Below, piece by piece: positions 38,101 through 48,113 of a stretch of DNA of 64,000 nt. The notes under the pieces are model-generated. The model saw nothing but the letters and a program-made list of their open reading frames with translations, was not told the origin of the DNA and ran no database searches. The stretch lies in contig NZ_JAFIBY010000008.1 in assembly GCF_017832355.1 (NCBI RefSeq), positions 186,001 to 250,000 on the forward strand. The letters are read 5' to 3'. The DNA is from Serratia sp. PL17. GTDB lineage: Bacteria; Pseudomonadota; Gammaproteobacteria; Enterobacterales; Enterobacteriaceae. The first letter of the stretch is position 1, and every line of letters begins with the position of its first letter. A program made the translations under genes and the position numbers.

Positions 38101-41100
38101 CGGCGGCCCGCATTTCTTGCGCCGGGAAGACCACTGCGCCCGCCAAGCGATTAAACAGATTGGCGTCCTCTTCATTGGCGTTCAACTGGCGCAGGACCAC
38201 CTGGCTATGCGACCACGCGAGTTCAAATACACGATCTGCCAGATGGCGATCGCGGTATTTTTCCAGCATGACCATTCCACTGGCGCGGTCTTCACTGACG
38301 CCATAGAAGATATCCAGCGTGAGAGGTACGTTCGGTTCCAGCACCACGCGCTGACGGATAGCGATGATCGGGTCAATGACCGGCCCGGCACTGTTACTGA
38401 GCGGCGCATTTTGATACAACGCCTGCGGATTGGTGGGCGTGCGCCCGCGGCCGATAAATTTGGCACGGTCGGTTTCAAAGGATGTTTGGCTGGAACGGCC
38501 CTGTACCGTCATCATATGCAGCAACCACGGGCATTTCTCTTTGGGTTCGCGCGGGCGACGATGGCACAAAATAGCATCCTGCTCCGGCAGCAATTCGGTC
38601 TGCACGAACAGGTTACTGAATGCCGGATGAGCCAGATCGTTGCTTGCCGGTGCCAGCACCACTTCCGCATAGCTGGTGATTTCGATGGTGCGTGGTTGTT
38701 TGCCGCGATTTATCAGCGTCACGCGCCGCAGTTCAATATCATCTTCCGGTGATACCACCACCTGGGTTTTTACCGTCAGCGCACCCTGTTGGCGCTGGAA
38801 CTCGGCCCCGGCATCGTTGAATACGGCGCTGTACCCCTTGGCGGCGCCACCGATGGGTTGCCAGGTATTGCTCCAGACTTCACCGGTTTGCGGATCGCGC
38901 AGGTAGCAGAAGGCGCCCCAGTTATCGCAGGTAGCATCTTCGCGCCAACGGGTGAGCGCGAGGTTCTGCCAGCGGCTGTAACTGCCACCAGCCTGGGTGA
39001 GCATCAGGTGGTAGTTGGCGTTGGACAGCAGCTGCACTTCCGGGATTGGTGAGTCCACCCGGTTAAATTCACGCGCTACGAAGCTGGCTGGGGTAATGGT
39101 GCCCTCATGGGTCTCAAAGTGGCGACGCGTGCTGTACAACTCGACGGCATCCGGCACCCGTTCTTGCAGTAACAAACGTGCTGATTGGAAGGCCGGGTAG
39201 TCGGCGAAACGCGCCACCATCGGCGCATCCAGCAACAGGTGCGACAGGGCCAGGAAACTCATGCCCTGATGGTGCGCCATATAGGAACGGATAATTACGT
39301 ACAGTTGACCGCGGCTGAGGCGTGCGGTGGTGTAATCCAGCGCTTCGTAAAAACCGTAGCGGCCTTTGGCACCATTTTTTTCCAGCGTGACCAGGTTATT
39401 GCAGGCCGCATCCGGGTCGACAATCAATGCCATCACCGTCGCATAAGGGGCGACCACCATGTCGTCACCCAGACCGCGTCTCAGGCCCAAACCGGGTACG
39501 CCAAAAGCATGGTATTGGTAATTTTGATCGGCATCGAAACCAAAGTAGCCGGACTCGGAAATACCCCAAGGGACGCCGCGTTCTTTGCCCCAGGCAATTT
39601 GTCTGTCTACCGCAGCACGGCACATTTGTACCAAGAGCGAATCGGGGTACGCGGGCATCACCAATTGCGGCATCAAGTATTCAAACATTGAACCGCTCCA
39701 TGACATCAGCGCCGGTTCATTTTCGATCAGGGTAAACAGACGGCCAAGTGCAAACCAACTGCGTTGAGGGACTTGGTTGGTAGCGATGGCGACGTAATTG
39801 GTCAGCCGGATTTCCGATGCCAGCAGATCGTATTTACTGCTGTCCATCCGGTTTTGATCGCAGTTAAAGCCGACGGTCAGCAAATGGGTCGATTCGTCAT
39901 ACAGGAAGTGGAAGTCCATCTGCGCCATTTTTTCCAGCCGCTGTTGCAGGCTGTCCAATTGCGTCAGCTTTTCTTGTGCCTGGATGCTGACCGCATCAAG
40001 TTGACTCCGTTGCTCCACCGACAGCGTCAATGACGAGGGGGGATTCGCCAACCAATGCAGGCTGGGGACTGTTTCCAGTTCAGATACGTTGTCGCTCAGC
40101 CAGCCGAACCATTGCGCCCACTCGGCGCAGAGCTCATTAAGTTGCTGGTGCAGTGCGCCGGCCCAACGTCGGGTTTCATCGCCATGGTTTAGCGCCGGCT
40201 CTTGCAGGCCGTTACTGTAATTGCGCATTGCATTCAGTTCGGCTAACAGGGCGGCAGGGTGGCTGTGATGAGCCTGTTCCCAGTGGTTACGCAGTTTTGA
40301 CAGGTTCTTTGGTGCGGCGTCGCCCCAGTGCTGTTCCAGCAGTTGCAGGCTGTCGCCGAGTCCGTCCAGAACCCGTTGCGGTTCAATGAAGGGTTGGTGG
40401 GCCAGCGCGGGCAGGCCGGCGCTGAGCGTTAACAGATGGCCTGCCAGGTTGCCGCTATCGACGCTGGAGATATAGCGCGGGTTTAGCGGCTCCAATGTGC
40501 GGGTGTCATACCAGTTGTAGAGGTGTCCGCGGTAGTGTTCCATGCGGTCCAGCGTATTGAGCGTGAGTTCAATACGCCGCAGCGCTTCACTGAGTGTCAG
40601 ATAGCCAAAGTCGTAGGCGGTGATATTGGCCAGCAACGATAGCCCGATATTGGTCGGTGAGGTGCGGTGCGCCACCACCGGTTCCGGTATCTCCTGATAG
40701 TTATCCGGCGGCAGCCAGTTTTCTTGCTGATTGACGAAGGTATTGAAGAAGTCCCAGGTCTGTCGACTGGTGTGGCGCAGGAACCGCCGTTGTTCATCGT
40801 TAATGGCGGTTTTACTGCGCTGAGGCTCTTGGCTGAGGTAATACAGCAGGAATGGCGCCAGGATCCACAAGCTGGTGATGGGCAGTGTAATAAACAGCGC
40901 CATTGGGTTATGCATGAGGGTGAAAATCAGCAGCGCCAGCCCGGCTAACGGGTTGATCCACATGGCGCGGTAGAAGTTTTCCAACGTGACCTGCTGACGG
41001 GCTTTGGATTGATCGTAGCTGGTCCATTCCTGCAGGTTGCGTTTAGTGATCAGCAACCGCCACAAGGTAATGGCGATGGCGTTGAGGCTGTACAGCGTTT

Positions 41101-43828
41101 CATGCGGCAGCGTTGCCAATCGTAGACCGATCTGCGACAGACGGTGGAGTGAGCCGTTCAGTACCAGCAGTATATGCTTTAGCAGCGGCCTGCGGGGGGG
41201 CTTACGTACGATATCTTGCACCAGTCCCAGCAGGGTCGGCAGCAGCAGAATAATGGCGAATACCGCCAACCAGTAAGGGGTGTTGGGCAACCAAACGAAG
41301 CCGCAAAACAGCAGTAATAGCAGGCTGGGGGCCGTCAGGCTGCGGCGCAGGTTATCAAACAGTTTCCAGCGTGACAGGGTGCTCAGTGGGTTGGCGGTGC
41401 GCGTGCCGTCTTCAGTTTTCACCCGTGGCAGTAACCAGTTGAGTAATTGCCAGTCACCGCGGATCCAGCGCATACGACGTGCAACGTCCACCAGATAATT
41501 ACTGGGGTATTGTTCATACAGCAGCACGTCGCTCAACAGGCCGGAACGGGCATAGCACCCTTCCAGCAGATCGTGGCTGAGCACCAAATTCGCTGGACAG
41601 GTCCCTTTCATGCTGTGCGAGAACACATCGACGTCATAGATGCCTTTGCCGATAAATGAACCTTCGCCAAACAGATCCTGATAGATATCCGACGCCATCA
41701 GCGTATAAGGATCATTGCCCGGCGTGCTGCTGCACAGTGCGGCATAGCGTCCCTGGCCGTAGCTCGGGATTTCCTCGGCCATACGAGGTTGCAAGATGGC
41801 GTAACCTTCCACCACCCGTTGCTGGTTCATATCATACTGGGGCTGATTGAGCGGGTGTGCCATGGCGGCGATTAATTGGTGGGCGCTTTCGCGTGGCAGA
41901 ACGGTATCGCTGTCCAGCGTAATGACGTATTTGACGTTTTTCAGAACCTCACGGCCGTCACCCACCAGTGTGCTGAAGGCGTTTTCCCGGTTACGCAGCC
42001 AGTTATTTAGGGCATTCAGTTTGCCGCGTTTACGTTCAAGCCCCATCCAGACGCCTTGTTTTTCATTCCATTGGCGATCGCGGTGGAACAGGAAAAAGTG
42101 GCTTGGGCCTTCACAAGGGTAGCGTCCGTTCAGCGCTTTCATCTGTTGGCAGGCATAATCCAGTAAGGCCGCATCCTCAGTATGGTGCTGGTGGGGGGCA
42201 TCGTTGAAGTCGGTGAGCAGGGCAAAGTGCAGATGCTTCATCGCGTTGCCCAGATAACAGACCTCAAGCGTATTGATCAGCTTATCAATGTCGTTTTTAC
42301 TGCCGATCAGCGTCGGTATTACCACCAGGGTTCGGAACTCGGCGGGAATGCCACAGGAGAAGTCGAGTCTCGGTAGTGGCTGTGGTGTACGACTACGGGT
42401 CGTGACCTCACTGAGCAGATTGAGTACAAATTGGCTGACAACGATGGCCATCGGGAAAAACAGCAGGACCAACCCCCAACTGATGCCGGTGCTATAGGCA
42501 TGGCGCAGCAGTTCCGCACAGCACGCGGTGGTGATTAGGCTCAGGCTACCGAGCCAGGAAAGCAGTGGGGCCTGATTCAACGTATGGCGCAGTTGGGTAA
42601 TGCGCCCAATGTGTACATCAAGCTGTTGTTCCAGCTCTGGGCGGCCATCATCAATCAGGTAGTAGCCGATGTGGTTACGGCGCGGATCGCCGGAGGGATC
42701 TTCGGCCGCGACGCGCGCCATGTTGAGCACGTGCTGGGCAACCTGTACCTCATTGTGCGGACAGTGGCGCGCCAGCATTTCAATCACGTGGCGGTAGTTA
42801 TCGCGCGTGTTGAAGTGCATTAAGGGATAAACCCCGGAGGGATCTTCACGCAGGGTTTGCTCGACCTGACTCATGGTTTCGACAAACTCTGCCCAGTCCA
42901 TTTCGCTGAGCTGACGCAGGCCGGAAATACTGTTGCTGACCGACAGTTGGCTAACCGCCAACTGCTGGTTAAAGCGATGGATGAGTTCATCAGAGGTCAG
43001 ACCGACTTCCGCCAGACGCTGTTCTACCCAGGTAAGCGGCAATGCCAGCATGGTGCCATGGCCTTGCAGGCGACGTACCAGCTCGGCAACAAAGGCGCTG
43101 GTACGAGGGGGATTGGAGCGTGCCATGTCGGCGATCACGATGATCAGGTTGGCCGGGTCGTTCTCTGCCGATTCCAGCATTTTCGTGACCCAGGCGTCGG
43201 CTAAATTGCGTTCGCGTTGTGCCTGTGCAACTTCCACGCTGACGCGTCGCAGGTTTTCGATTAACGCCAAGCGCAACATACCGGGCAGTGCCCAGAGTTC
43301 GCCCAACGTCAGGTTAACTTCTTTTTGGTAAGCGGCAATATAACGGGTGAGGCTCTCCGCATCCCACCGGCCGTCACCGTGCGTAATCGCCTCGGCAGCG
43401 ACGTCATAAATACGCGGGCAATTATGCGGTGGGCCCAGCTGTGGCAGGCCACGGCCAAAGGTTTTTGGCAAATGATGACGCACGACACGGATTTGTTCTT
43501 CGATCAGATAGTAGTTATCCAGCAACCATTCACCCGCGGGTGTCATGCTGGCTTTTTTGCCGTTGCTGAGTTGGTGGCAGCTTTCTGCCAGAATTCGCTC
43601 GTTATCGTCCAGACGCTTCAGCAAATAGTAAGGTGTTTTACGCGTTGCCAGCTTGTGCGAGCGTGCCAGACGCTGGCCGTAGCGCTCCATTTGATCGACA
43701 GAAAACAGTTCGGCCTTGATCGTTCCACCGGTCGGTTCAGGCTCCCCTTTACTGCGGCGTAGGGGCAAAGGTTTGACTTTGGTTATTCTGCGTTGTTTTT
43801 TCAACCAATTGATTAGTATTTCTTTCAC
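35186..43828 (-). CDS. NdvB-like cyclic beta-glucan synthase, GT84 + GH94 (2880 aa)
   Basis: This giant membrane protein has the domain plan of cyclic beta-1,2-glucan synthases (NdvB/Cgs, about 2800-2870 residues). From the N-terminus there is a soluble alpha-helical region (about 1-420) and a first hydrophobic pair (about 429-476). Next comes a GT84 glycosyltransferase domain with a DxD in TLDSDTVLPR (about 639) and RRMRWIRGDWQ (about 790), then further membrane segments (about 829-870 and 966-1000). A glucoamylase-like domain (from about 1050) is followed by two beta-sandwich modules (about 1590 and 2090). Last is a GH94 phosphorylase (alpha/alpha)6 domain with the catalytic aspartate in GAGDWNDGMN (about 2564). 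In Cgs, GT84 elongates and cyclises and GH94 trims by phosphorolysis. Start GTG 43828 follows a strong AAGGAG. No NdvA-type exporter or glucan-modifying gene is adjacent. The product could be a periplasmic cyclic glucan or a variant, and the exact product is not readable. Confidence 0.85.
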   Translation of the reverse strand: MKEILINWLKKQRRITKVKPLPLRRSKGEPEPTGGTIKAELFSVDQMERYGQRLARSHKLATRKTPYYLLKRLDDNERILAESCHQLSNGKKASMTPAGEWLLDNYYLIEEQIRVVRHHLPKTFGRGLPQLGPPHNCPRIYDVAAEAITHGDGRWDAESLTRYIAAYQKEVNLTLGELWALPGMLRLALIENLRRVSVEVAQAQRERNLADAWVTKMLESAENDPANLIIVIADMARSNPPRTSAFVAELVRRLQGHGTMLALPLTWVEQRLAEVGLTSDELIHRFNQQLAVSQLSVSNSISGLRQLSEMDWAEFVETMSQVEQTLREDPSGVYPLMHFNTRDNYRHVIEMLARHCPHNEVQVAQHVLNMARVAAEDPSGDPRRNHIGYYLIDDGRPELEQQLDVHIGRITQLRHTLNQAPLLSWLGSLSLITTACCAELLRHAYSTGISWGLVLLFFPMAIVVSQFVLNLLSEVTTRSRTPQPLPRLDFSCGIPAEFRTLVVIPTLIGSKNDIDKLINTLEVCYLGNAMKHLHFALLTDFNDAPHQHHTEDAALLDYACQQMKALNGRYPCEGPSHFFLFHRDRQWNEKQGVWMGLERKRGKLNALNNWLRNRENAFSTLVGDGREVLKNVKYVITLDSDTVLPRESAHQLIAAMAHPLNQPQYDMNQQRVVEGYAILQPRMAEEIPSYGQGRYAALCSSTPGNDPYTLMASDIYQDLFGEGSFIGKGIYDVDVFSHSMKGTCPANLVLSHDLLEGCYARSGLLSDVLLYEQYPSNYLVDVARRMRWIRGDWQLLNWLLPRVKTEDGTRTANPLSTLSRWKLFDNLRRSLTAPSLLLLLFCGFVWLPNTPYWLAVFAIILLLPTLLGLVQDIVRKPPRRPLLKHILLVLNGSLHRLSQIGLRLATLPHETLYSLNAIAITLWRLLITKRNLQEWTSYDQSKARQQVTLENFYRAMWINPLAGLALLIFTLMHNPMALFITLPITSLWILAPFLLYYLSQEPQRSKTAINDEQRRFLRHTSRQTWDFFNTFVNQQENWLPPDNYQEIPEPVVAHRTSPTNIGLSLLANITAYDFGYLTLSEALRRIELTLNTLDRMEHYRGHLYNWYDTRTLEPLNPRYISSVDSGNLAGHLLTLSAGLPALAHQPFIEPQRVLDGLGDSLQLLEQHWGDAAPKNLSKLRNHWEQAHHSHPAALLAELNAMRNYSNGLQEPALNHGDETRRWAGALHQQLNELCAEWAQWFGWLSDNVSELETVPSLHWLANPPSSLTLSVEQRSQLDAVSIQAQEKLTQLDSLQQRLEKMAQMDFHFLYDESTHLLTVGFNCDQNRMDSSKYDLLASEIRLTNYVAIATNQVPQRSWFALGRLFTLIENEPALMSWSGSMFEYLMPQLVMPAYPDSLLVQMCRAAVDRQIAWGKERGVPWGISESGYFGFDADQNYQYHAFGVPGLGLRRGLGDDMVVAPYATVMALIVDPDAACNNLVTLEKNGAKGRYGFYEALDYTTARLSRGQLYVIIRSYMAHHQGMSFLALSHLLLDAPMVARFADYPAFQSARLLLQERVPDAVELYSTRRHFETHEGTITPASFVAREFNRVDSPIPEVQLLSNANYHLMLTQAGGSYSRWQNLALTRWREDATCDNWGAFCYLRDPQTGEVWSNTWQPIGGAAKGYSAVFNDAGAEFQRQQGALTVKTQVVVSPEDDIELRRVTLINRGKQPRTIEITSYAEVVLAPASNDLAHPAFSNLFVQTELLPEQDAILCHRRPREPKEKCPWLLHMMTVQGRSSQTSFETDRAKFIGRGRTPTNPQALYQNAPLSNSAGPVIDPIIAIRQRVVLEPNVPLTLDIFYGVSEDRASGMVMLEKYRDRHLADRVFELAWSHSQVVLRQLNANEEDANLFNRLAGAVVFPAQEMRAAGSEIINNRRGQSGLWGHSISGDLPIVLLTVTDSENIELVRQLIQAHNYWRLKGLQVDLVILNEDVGGYRQDLQNQIMGLIAAGMESTQTDKPGGIFVRTSEHMAPEDHRLLLSVARIYLDDRRGGLTEQLNQRLQMPQVLQQPLSPVTASSKLATVDNLPRNLHSPQLPAIDALQFYNGLGGFSENGREYVIAMNESKITPAPWSNVIANPMFGTVVSESGQAYTWYENAHEYRLTPWDNDPICDRSGEAFYLRDEENGHFWSPTPLPARGRGHYLTRHGFGYSVFDHRENGIDSQFTVLVAKDAPVKLFLLTLTNTSGRTRKLSATGYVEFILGDLRQKSAMHIVTQAASPESGCGILATNHYGSSGSDRTAFFGVTGVHCSISGDRREFIGRNGSLANPVVLKLRRLSGKVGAAMDPCGAVQSALSLIDGDQRSLVFALGLGQNADEAEALLQKYLREDNLQDELQRVTAHWDSILNKVQIGTPHPAVDLLANGWLLYQTLSCRIQARSGYYQSGGAFGFRDQLQDTLALTHAAPERLREQILLCASRQFIEGDVQHWWHPPQGNGVRTRCSDDYLWLPLAICHYLDATDDRSILDESVGYLEARKLAPGEESSYEQPASSAIQETLYQHGVRALKHGLTFGEHGLPLMGAGDWNDGMNMVGLEGRGESVWLGFFLFHILQRYGNVAAARNDNELAALCRQQADTLRDNLRDHAWDGEWYRRGYFDSGEPLGSQQSTECRIDAIAQSWSVLSGAADKTRSLQAMQSLDKHLVDNQAGLIKLLTPPFDGNGPNPGYIRGYLPGVRENGGQYTHGAVWAVMAFAEMGNIERAWELMALINPINHSLNSTAAERYKVEPYVATADIYAVAPHVGRGGWSWYTGSAGWMYRLIVESLLGLKRRGNQLSINTRLPADWPQVTLNYREGGSEYHLIIRQGMGATQITVDGEEQPEAVITLVDDGKIHHVDVMLGQ

Positions 43829-44116
43829 AAAAAAGCTCCTTACATCTGACCAAAAAGGCAGCCGGAAAAAATCGCTTGGAGATTGTGAACATCCCATTAA
43901 AGCCGATTTTTAGATTTGGCGAGGGTTCGCAACAGGCAGGGATATGCTCACTTAGTATAGTCGGTTAATATCTTGCTGGGCGTTTTTTGAGCTAATTGTT
44001 TAATTTTAATAAACAATAAGGTGTTGTTACCGATGATCCAACGACACGATTTTTCCGCCGCTCTGCGCTGATTTACCGTATAATTCCCTACATTAGGTTT
44101 GGTTATTGAGGTCGCT
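43829..44116. promoter_or_regulatory. Divergent promoter region, NdvB-like gene and menF
   Basis: This 288-bp AT-rich gap carries the strong ribosome site AAGGAG for the leftward gene (43835-43840) and GAGG for menF (44108-44111). No recognisable operator was seen. Confidence 0.5.
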
Positions 44117-45409
44117 GTGGAACAACTCTCTGCATTGTTAGGACGCTTACGCCAGCAGCTTGAACACGATGTACCTGCTGATGGCGGTTTCCAGCAACGT
44201 TCACTTCCTGTTCCGGCGCCGTTGGCCAACCACTTGCTGGAGTGGCTGGCGGCACAGCCGGCATTCCCGCAGTTTTATTGGCGCCATCGCGATGGGCATG
44301 AAGAAGCCGCGGTGTGCGGTGCAGTGCTTCAGTTCACCCAGCCTCAGCAAGCGCAAAGTTTTCTCAGAACCCATCAGAACGCACGCGTATGGGGGCTGAA
44401 CGCTTTTGATAGCGCTGCGTATTTATTTTTGCCTCGGCTGGAAATATGGAATGGTGGCGAGGATGCGCACTTAACGCTCAATCTGTTTTCTGAGAACGCG
44501 CTGCGTGACGATGCGGCGTTGGCCAGCCAGTGGCTGGATCAACTGCTAGCAGCCGTGCCCATCACACCCTTAAAAGTGCAGGTGGATCAGGTTCGGCATC
44601 AGCCGGAACGCGCCGGCTGGGAAGCGATGTTGCATGAAGCGTTACAAGCCATCGACAGTCAGCAGATGGAAAAGGTGGTGTTAGCACGCAGCACGCTATT
44701 AACGCTGGATAGCCCGCTGTCTGCTCCGGCAATGATGGATGCCAGCCGACAGGTGAATCACCGTTGCTACCACTATATGTTGCGGTTTGATGCACGCCGC
44801 GCATTCCTTGGCTCTAGCCCGGAAAGACTGTATCGGCGCGAAGGGCGCCTTTTGCTGACTGAGGCGCTGGCAGGTACGGTGGCCAATCACCCCGATCGGC
44901 AACAGGCGCAGGCATTAGCGCAGTGGTTGCTGCAAGACGGTAAGAATCAGCATGAAAATTTACTGGTGGTAGATGATATCTGCCAGCGCTTGCAAGGCGG
45001 TGCCGACGCGGTGGATGTCTTGCCGCCTGAAGTGGTGCGTTTACGTAAGGTGCAACACCTGCGGCGGCGTATTGAAGGCCGTCTCAACCACAGTAGCGAC
45101 GCCGATTGCCTGCAACGCTTGCAGCCAACGGCCGCGGTGGCTGGCTTACCACGCCAGGCTGCACGTGAGTTTATCCTGCAACATGAACCTTTTCCCCGTG
45201 GCTGGTATGCCGGTTCTGCCGGCTACCTGTCCTTTCCCCGCAGTGAATTTTGCGTGGCGCTGCGCTGTGCACAAGTCGATGAGAAAGCCTTACGTCTGTA
45301 TGCCGGTGCCGGCATTGTGGCAGGTTCCGATCCGGCAGAAGAATGGCAAGAAATCGAAAACAAGGCCGCCGGACTGCTGACGCTATTGCAACCCGATGCG
45401 TTGAGCTGA
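44117..45409 (+). CDS. menF: Isochorismate synthase MenF
   Basis: The 430-residue chorismate-binding enzyme (E. coli 431) converts chorismate to isochorismate, the first step of menaquinone synthesis. Conserved elements are [10 protein letters not shown] (the catalytic lysine), [40 protein letters not shown] and the Mg-binding end [22 protein letters not shown] chose GTG 44117 because it has GAGG 5 nt upstream and gives the E. coli length; a TTG at 44099 is in frame but poorly placed. First gene of menFDHBCE, though a 252-bp gap separates it from menD. Confidence 0.95.
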   Translation: MEQLSALLGRLRQQLEHDVPADGGFQQRSLPVPAPLANHLLEWLAAQPAFPQFYWRHRDGHEEAAVCGAVLQFTQPQQAQSFLRTHQNARVWGLNAFDSAAYLFLPRLEIWNGGEDAHLTLNLFSENALRDDAALASQWLDQLLAAVPITPLKVQVDQVRHQPERAGWEAMLHEALQAIDSQQMEKVVLARSTLLTLDSPLSAPAMMDASRQVNHRCYHYMLRFDARRAFLGSSPERLYRREGRLLLTEALAGTVANHPDRQQAQALAQWLLQDGKNQHENLLVVDDICQRLQGGADAVDVLPPEVVRLRKVQHLRRRIEGRLNHSSDADCLQRLQPTAAVAGLPRQAAREFILQHEPFPRGWYAGSAGYLSFPRSEFCVALRCAQVDEKALRLYAGAGIVAGSDPAEEWQEIENKAAGLLTLLQPDALS

Positions 45410-45661
45410 ATTTCCCTGCTTATGATCCGGATTTATTGAGTGGATGCTGCCGGGAGTGTAAACTGCTTGTGATTTTTGTGTTTATTTTTTGTTCTAAATC
45501 AATTGATTGTCTACCATAAAGTCACCGGGATATACGGCGTTTTTGCGCTGGCGCAAAAGTCGTAAAGATAACTACTCATATAATGCAGAACATCATTTTT
45601 GGCATGCTGCCAATCGGCACGCGCCAAAGGCAGATTCTGTTAACCGACTTGTGAGCGAATT

Positions 45662-47335
45662 ATGTCGACAAGTGTTTTTAATCGCCGGTGGGCGGCGTTG
45701 CTGTTGGAAGCGCTGGCTCGCCATGGGGTGCGGCATGTCTGTATCGCTCCGGGATCGCGCTCGACACCGTTGACGCTGGCTGCGGCGGCTAACAAGTCTT
45801 TTATCTGCCATACCCATTTTGATGAGCGCGGGCTGGGCCATTTGGCGCTTGGTCTGGCCAAGGCGTCACGGGAACCGGTCGCGGTGATTGTGACCTCCGG
45901 GACCGCAGCCGCCAACCTTTATCCTTCCCTGATCGAAGCCGGCCTGACTGGCGAGCGGCTGGTGTTTCTTACCGCTGACCGCCCCCCTGAGTTGATCAAC
46001 TGCGGCGCCAATCAGGCGATCCGCCAAAACGGCCTGTATGCCAGCCACCCATCCCTGAATATCGATTTGCCCCGCCCGACGCCAGACATTCCCGCCCGTT
46101 GGTTGGTGTCTACTGTCGACAGTGCAATGGCACGCTTGCAGCACGGTGCGTTGCACATTAATTGCCCGTTTGCCGAACCCCTGTATGGCGGTGATGAGCA
46201 ACAGTATGCGGATTGGTCAGCGGCGCTCGGTGACTGGTGGCAAGACAGCCAACCCTGGCTGAGAGAAGTGGATCCACACGTGGTGCTCAAGCAGCCGGAC
46301 TGGTTCTTCTGGCGGCAAAAACGTGGCGTGGTGGTGGCTGGGCGTATGAGCGCGGAAGAGGGCGAGCAGCTGGCACAATGGGCAGACATGCTCGGTTGGC
46401 CGCTGATCGGTGACGTGCTGTCTCAAACCGGGCAACCACTGCCCTGCGCCGATTTGTGGCTGGCTCAGCCGCAAGCGCAGAAAGTGTTGGCCGAAGCGCA
46501 GCTGGTGGTGCAGTTCGGTAGTAGCCTGACCGGCAAACGTCTGTTGCAGTGGCAGGAACAATGCCGACCGGCGGAGTATTGGCTGATCGACGATTTACCG
46601 GGACGGCTCGATCCGGCACATCACCGTGGCCGCAGGATCCGTTCCAGCGTGGCGCAGTGGCTTGAGCTGCATCCGGCGCAGCCGCGTTCCCCGTGGGCTG
46701 ACGAGCTGACGGCGCTGGCAGATAAGGCATTGGATGCCGTTTCCGGCCACTTGGTCAACCGCTTTGGTGAAGCGCAGTTGGCGCACCGTTTACCGGAGTT
46801 GTTACCGGAAAATGGCCAACTGTTTCTCGGCAATAGCCTGATTGTCCGGCTGATTGATGCCCTGACCCGCTTGCCGGCCGGTTACCCGGTATTTAGCAAT
46901 CGCGGTGCCAGTGGCATTGACGGGCTGATTTCTACCGCCGCAGGGGTACAACGGGCGACCGCCAAACCAACGCTGGCCGTGGTCGGTGATCTGTCCGCGC
47001 TGTACGACCTGAATGCGTTGGCGCTGCTGCGTCAATGTTCTGCGCCGACGGTGTTGATTGTGGTCAACAACAATGGCGGCCAAATTTTCTCACTGCTGCC
47101 CACGCCGGAAGAAGATCGAGAGCGGTTTTACTGTATGCCGCAGGATGTCGAGTTCAGCCATGCGGCGGCAATGTTCCACCTCGCTTACGCCTGTCCGGAA
47201 AACTGGGGGCAGTTGCTGCAAGCGGTGGAGCAGGGCTGGCGCCACAGCGGCGCTACGCTGATTGAACTGCAGGTGCCACCGAGCGATGGTGCGCAAACAC
47301 TTCAGCATCTGGTGCAATTGATGGCGGAGCAATAA
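45662..47335 (+). CDS. menD: SEPHCHC synthase MenD
   Basis: The 557-residue ThDP enzyme joins isochorismate and 2-oxoglutarate (with loss of CO2) to give 2-succinyl-5-enolpyruvyl-6-hydroxy-3-cyclohexene-1-carboxylate. The catalytic glutamate is in [15 protein letters not shown] (about residue 55). Substrate-contact [12 protein letters not shown] is near the N-terminus, and the ThDP/Mg motif is [12 protein letters not shown]...VVNNNGG (about 442-470). It is the usual length. The 252-bp upstream gap may hold a second promoter (TTGTCT/TATACG with 18-nt spacing at 45507-45536). Its stop overlaps the menH start by one base (TAATG). Confidence 0.96.
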   Translation: MSTSVFNRRWAALLLEALARHGVRHVCIAPGSRSTPLTLAAAANKSFICHTHFDERGLGHLALGLAKASREPVAVIVTSGTAAANLYPSLIEAGLTGERLVFLTADRPPELINCGANQAIRQNGLYASHPSLNIDLPRPTPDIPARWLVSTVDSAMARLQHGALHINCPFAEPLYGGDEQQYADWSAALGDWWQDSQPWLREVDPHVVLKQPDWFFWRQKRGVVVAGRMSAEEGEQLAQWADMLGWPLIGDVLSQTGQPLPCADLWLAQPQAQKVLAEAQLVVQFGSSLTGKRLLQWQEQCRPAEYWLIDDLPGRLDPAHHRGRRIRSSVAQWLELHPAQPRSPWADELTALADKALDAVSGHLVNRFGEAQLAHRLPELLPENGQLFLGNSLIVRLIDALTRLPAGYPVFSNRGASGIDGLISTAAGVQRATAKPTLAVVGDLSALYDLNALALLRQCSAPTVLIVVNNNGGQIFSLLPTPEEDRERFYCMPQDVEFSHAAAMFHLAYACPENWGQLLQAVEQGWRHSGATLIELQVPPSDGAQTLQHLVQLMAEQ

Positions 47336-48102
47336 TGCTGGCAACAAAGGTATTGCAACAGGGCGAGGCCGATCGCCCATGGTTGATCTGGCTGCACGGC
47401 ATGTTGGGCAACAATAATGAATGGCGGGTGATTGCCTCTCGCTGCCCTGAGTGGCCATCACTGGCGATCGACTTACCCGGCCACGGAGACTCCGTCGCGG
47501 TGGCCTGTAACAGCTTTGACGATATCAGTGCGCAGATCAGCGCAACCTTGCAGATGCATGGTATCGAGCGCTATTGGCTGGTGGGCTATTCACTCGGCGG
47601 GCGCATTGCCATGTATCACGCGTGCTACGGGGAAACTACCGGCCTTCAGGGTGTGGTTATTGAAGGCGGCAACCCAGGGCTGGCTGACACTGCGCTGCGA
47701 GCTCAACGCTTGGCACATGATGCTGCCTGGGCCGAGCGTTTTCGTCGCGAACCTATCGCACAGGTTCTGGCTGACTGGTATCAACAGCCCGTTTTCGCCA
47801 ATCTCAGTGCGGTGCACCGTACTGCGCTGATAGACGCCCGGTCTGATAATTCCGGCCCAGCGGTCGCGGACATGCTGGAGGCCACATCGCTGGGCAAGCA
47901 GCCTTACCTGGTACCGCAATTGCAGCAACTGACGGTCCCGCTGGTGGTGCTGTGTGGCGCGGATGATCACAAATTTCAACAGCTGGCGCGCGACGCTGAG
48001 TTGCCGTTACGCATCGTGCCACAGGCCGGGCATAACTCGCATCTGGCCAATCCGCAGGATTTCGCCGCTGAGCTGCACGACTTTCTCGTTAACCCTGGTT
48101 AA
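47335..48102 (+). CDS. menH: SHCHC synthase MenH (alpha/beta hydrolase)
   Basis: The 255-residue alpha/beta-hydrolase-fold enzyme eliminates pyruvate from SEPHCHC to form SHCHC. The nucleophile elbow is [11 protein letters not shown] (Ser about residue 86). The catalytic His lies in [10 protein letters not shown] and Asp in LCGADDHKF, and the oxyanion/substrate region is [12 protein letters not shown]. It starts within the menD stop (TAATG), indicating coupled translation; menB follows after 11 nt. Confidence 0.95.
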   Translation: MLATKVLQQGEADRPWLIWLHGMLGNNNEWRVIASRCPEWPSLAIDLPGHGDSVAVACNSFDDISAQISATLQMHGIERYWLVGYSLGGRIAMYHACYGETTGLQGVVIEGGNPGLADTALRAQRLAHDAAWAERFRREPIAQVLADWYQQPVFANLSAVHRTALIDARSDNSGPAVADMLEATSLGKQPYLVPQLQQLTVPLVVLCGADDHKFQQLARDAELPLRIVPQAGHNSHLANPQDFAAELHDFLVNPG

Positions 48103-48113
48103 AGGAACAGAAC

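Noticed and set aside
45507-45536. Promoter between menF and menD
   Set aside because: TTGTCT with 18-nt spacing to TATACG is plausible but one of several equally weak matches in the 252-bp gap, so it is mentioned only in the menD entry.
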